The notes under the pieces: generated by a model
What the model was told of the DNA's origin: nothing
The model's database searches: none
What the model saw: the letters and a program-made list of their open reading frames with translations, nothing else
From: Trema orientale
Lineage: Eukaryota > Streptophyta > Magnoliopsida > Rosales > Cannabaceae
NCBI GenBank assembly: GCA_002914845.1
Contig: JXTC01000026.1
Coordinates: forward strand, 1,236,712-1,300,711
Reading direction: 5' to 3'
DNA: 64,000 nt
Program-made: the position numbers and the translations under genes
Part shown: positions 61,081 to 64,000 of the stretch, piece after piece
How the letters are laid out: each line of letters begins with the position of its first letter
Numbering within the stretch: the stretch's first letter is position 1

Positions 61081-61960
61081 ATATGGAATGGATAGGACTC
61101 ATCTTTGTATTCATCCGAAATATGAGACAGCTAATTTAATTTTAAAAAAATCCTGGACAATTTATTTCCTTAAATTTCTATAAAATTCAGGCACAATCAT
61201 AGACACCTTACCTGACCTTTCGAAATAAAAATGAAAACTAATTAAGCACATGACAAAAGCGAGACGTTCAATGTGATTGTTGTGGTGCAACCGAATTACG
61301 GGGTCCTATAGTATCCGCGGCCTTCTAAAAAAATGAAAAACTATAAGGAATATATTTATAATTATTCCTTTTTCAACTATTTTCTTCTTTACATTAATCC
61401 TTTTGTTTTTTTCTTTTGCTTACTACATCAATACTTACTATGCAAAGTCAAGAGTTGTCCGTTACTTAATAAAGGAAAATATACTGAATTAAAATTTGAA
61501 TAATATGCAATATGCAAGAAAAAGTAGTGCAGGTGAAAAAGTGCAATATAATATACCTATTTTATGAAGAGTCCAGATTCAGAAATAGACAACAAGTAAA
61601 GTAATAAAGTAAATAAAGATCGTAGTGATCTAATGGTGAGACCGGCCGTAGGGAATAACAAACCGAGCCCGGGAGCCCGTTGCCCCGTCATATATGGAAT
61701 GGATAGGACTCGCACGTCACACATACACACACTCTGTCTCTTACAAAACGACAACAGATTATCGCCATGACCACACCCTAATCCACGACTGACACGTGTC
61801 AGTTCCCTCCTCCTCCTCCTCCCCCTCTGCAGCTCCGCTTTTTGCCTCCATGAACCTCCTAATATGAGACAGCTAAAGACTCATCTAAAGACTCATCATA
61901 CATCATTTAACTATCTAACTAAGAAATAGCAAAGCAGATGAATACAAAGATGGAAAATTG
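61081..61960. repeat. Scrambled direct and inverted repeats within the CACTA element
   Basis: ATATGGAATGGATAGGACTC occurs at about 61082 and 61692. ATATGAGACAGCTAA occurs at about 61123 and 61863. CATCTTTGTATTCATC at about 61101 returns inverted at about 61938-61953. Between the copies lies GC-richer DNA with a GACACGTGTCAG G-box palindrome (about 61792) and (CTC)n, suggesting a captured promoter or leader of unknown origin. Confidence 0.55.
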
Positions 61961-62079
61961 TTGATTGTGCAATGAATTTTATATAGTCACTTAAAGATTA
62001 GATATATAAATATATATTGACTTTAATGGTTTCTGAAAAGTGGAGAACGTAGAATATGTAGACAAAGGATGCCAAATTC

Positions 62080-62500
62080 CCAAAATACCCCTAGAGTACA
62101 TGATATATTTGTAAAAGATGTAGATTTTCTGAAATACCCTTATGACACCCAATACATCCCTAGAAAGTCTGAAATTATGAAAATACCTCTAGAAGGGTTA
62201 GAGCTCTCAAAATACCCATAGAGCACCCGAGATAGCGGTAGTAGATGTAGAACTCCCAAAATATTCATATAATACTCGATACACGTCCCCCTTTTTTGGC
62301 ACTTAAAATATTATCACTTAAAATTGTAGGAAAATAAAAAGATAAAAATATTGTTATGAGACATAAAATTATATAATTCCAAATAACCCTAAACAGACCA
62401 ATATCCCTAGTAGCATGTAATCACCAAGAATATAAAAAATATCCCTACAACTAATAAAATACCCAAACAGTAATGAGACTCAAAATTACGAAAATTCCCC
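62080..62500 (+). repeat. Degenerate repeats of AAAATACCCCTAGA type
   Basis: At least seven variants, such as AAAATACCCCTAGAGTACA, AAATACCCTTATGACACCC and AAAATACCCATAGAGCACCC, occur at spacings of 45-70 bases. They look like an old minisatellite within the element. Confidence 0.5.
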
Positions 62501-62599
62501 TAGAAAAAAATAATTGATCTATAGTTATTTTGTTGCTATGTGATTTTCTTTCAAATATATATAGTTTTTAAATATTTTCAATATATACATACTTTAGTT

Positions 62600-63043
62600 T
62601 ATGCATGAAAGAAATTACCTCAGACCCGTTCAGAAGTCGATGAGAGCTTATGCATCTCGATATCGACTTCTGAATTGTCCGGTTTGGATAGTTTGGGATT
62701 ACACGTTATGTATTGTCGTTCACTTATAAATATTGTTCTTTGGTCGAGTTCTAGTGGTATCTCCCTATGTTCTTCGGTGTCTACATATATATAGCACACT
62801 GCGGAGAATTGTGGGGAGATGCTACCGAAATTTCGACGTAATGGAACAATGTTTGAGTGAATGATGGACTACATAACAAAGTAATCCCGAATGGGATAGG
62901 GCCTTACCTTTTAGTAGTGGAGTAATAAGATAGATTTAGGACACATGTATATGGGAGCACTTGCATATAAAAATATATATATATATATCATTGTATGCTC
63001 TCTTTACTGATAATTGTTAGTTGTTGTATGTGGTATAAATAAG
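62600..63043 (+). promoter_or_regulatory. Promoter and leader of the CACTA transposase
   Basis: Contains a TATA-like ACATATATATAGCACACTGC near 62783. It then has the phrases GGGGAGATGCTACCGAAATT and CCCGAATGGGATAGGGCCTT, which I recognise as the conserved leader that commonly precedes TNP2 transposases in plant CACTA elements. Confidence 0.55.
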
Positions 63044-64000
63044 ATGGACATCGACAAGAGTTGGATGAGCGTAAGGAATCGATTGTCACCTCAGTTTAGA
63101 AATGGTGCTAAGGCTTTTGCTGAGAGGTCAAAAGCATTTGTCAATGACCAAGGTAAAGTGAGATGTCCGTGTACAAGATGTTTGAATGGGAAATTCCAAG
63201 ACCCAGATACAGTGGAGCAACATATAGTTGAGAAGGGCATTTAACAGTCCTACATTGTATGGTCATATCACGGAGAATCGTTTCCAGCAGTAACTGTGGA
63301 AAGTGAAGATGAAGGGGATGAGATGCATGATCTCATGGCTGATATTGCTGGAGTAAGTAGACCAAGTCATGAAGTTGATCCAGACTTGGATAATATCCCG
63401 GCAGTTGGCGATCAACACTCAGACAAGTTTAGCAAGTTATTTGAGGAGATGGAGAAAGAGTTGTATTCTGGGTGCACAAAGTTCTCATCACTTAACTTTT
63501 TAGTTAAGTTAATCCATTTGAAGGTTCTAAATAAATGGAGCAATAAATCATTTGATATGTTGCTCAAATTATTGCTTGAAGCATTTCCAGATGGGACTAA
63601 TTTACCCGAATCGCACTATGAGGCCAAGGCGAAGTTACGTAATATTGGTCTTGGATACGAATAAATTCATGTATGTAAGTACGATTGTGCTTTGTTTTGG
63701 AAGGAGAACGCGGAATTAAATAGTTGTCCAGTATGTGGTGAAAGCCGTTGGGAAGTAGGAAAAAAAGTGCCCAAGAAAGTGATGCGGTATTTTCTCCTTA
63801 CACCCCGATTGAAAAGGTTGTATAGTTCTCGGCATACTGCGAGAGACATGAGATGGCACGATTTAGGGAGGCCAAAAGAAGATGGTATTTTGAGACACCC
63901 TGCAGATGGTCTTGCGTGAAAAGAATTTGATTTAAAATATCCTTCATTTGCAGCTGATCCACGAAATGTCCGATTAGGGTTGGCAACAGATGGATTTAAC
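63044..64000 (+). pseudogene. CACTA transposase (TNP2 type), 5' part, three in-frame stops
   Basis: From ATG 63044 one frame runs to the window edge. MDIDKSWMSVRNRLSPQFRN and VRCPCTRCLNGK form the transposase-associated zinc-binding domain (PF13963-like). IVWSYHGESFP and an acidic linker follow. Then NKWSNKSFDMLLKLLLEAFP, NSCPVCGESRW, then MRYFLLTPRLKRLYSSRHTA, MRWHDLGRPKEDGILRHPAD and PSFAADPRNVRLGLATDGFN form the Transposase_21 (PF02992-like) region. Stops are TAA 63242, TAA 63662 and TGA 63917. At the last two the family usually has Lys and Trp, so they look like point mutations. There are no frameshifts in 957 bases. The catalytic DDE core lies beyond the window. Confidence 0.9.

Larger units (their letters stand above)
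59223..64000 (+). mobile_element. CACTA (En/Spm) transposon, left end and most of body; right end outside window
   Basis: It begins CACTACAAGAAAGAGCATTT at 59223, the canonical terminus. Next come a subterminal repeat array (59245-59770), a leader with (CT)n, captured host-gene pieces (60018-60922), a mosaic stretch (61080-61960), tandem AAAATACCCCTAGA-like repeats (62080-62500), a conserved-looking transposase leader (62600-63043) and a TNP2-type transposase frame (63044 on). It sits inside the reverse transcriptase region of a dead gypsy element. The 3' terminus and the 3-bp target duplication cannot be checked here. Confidence 0.9.

Overview
The window is nuclear DNA from a flowering plant, most likely a eudicot. 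The evidence is GT-AG introns, an AT-rich background full of homopolymers, plant-only gene families (SABATH methyltransferase, SAUR, DUF4408/DUF761) and plant-type transposons (hAT, CACTA, Mutator-like MITEs, Ty3/gypsy, LINE, SINE). I cannot name the species. One run of 21 Ns (26324-26344) marks an assembly gap.

Only four ordinary host genes are supported. (1) The 5' part of a SABATH carboxyl methyltransferase lies at 755-107 on the minus strand and runs off the left edge inside an intron. (2) A DUF4408/DUF761 membrane protein is at 18120-17419, minus strand. (3) A two-exon hydroxypyruvate/glyoxylate reductase of the HPR3 type is at 42944-45778, plus strand. (4) An intronless SAUR gene is at 54773-55054, plus strand. 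They share no obvious pathway and are separated by 10-25 kb of transposon-rich DNA.

Layout: 1-0.8 kb SABATH; 3-5.3 kb degenerate tandem and foldback repeats; 6.3-8.6 kb probable solo LTR; 9.5-10.5 kb hAT relic; 12.5-12.7 kb Mutator-like MITE with intact target duplication; 13.4-14 kb copia-like LTR; 17.4-18.5 kb DUF4408 gene; 19.8-20.8 kb two nested hAT elements; 20.9-21.0 kb SINE; 25-25.9 kb LINE 3' end; 26.8-31.5 kb three patches of CACTA-like subterminal repeats; 31.5-32.5 kb Athila/Tat-like LTR, primer-binding site and broken gag; 34.4-36.4 kb MITEs; 38.6-42.5 kb complete but decayed hAT transposon; 42.9-45.8 kb HPR3-like gene; 50 kb minisatellite; 52.2-52.9 kb hAT derivative; 54.8 kb SAUR; 57.4-58 kb GC-rich hAT derivative; 58.1-59.2 kb gypsy pol remnant; 59.2-64 kb a CACTA element that continues past the right edge.

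The most notable item is the CACTA element. Between its left terminus and its decayed TNP2-type transposase it carries exon and intron pieces of two host genes. These are ribosomal protein L18 and, inserted inside the L18 piece with a 5-bp repeat at both junctions, part of a gene resembling Arabidopsis At5g03900. This is a nested gene capture inside a transposon.
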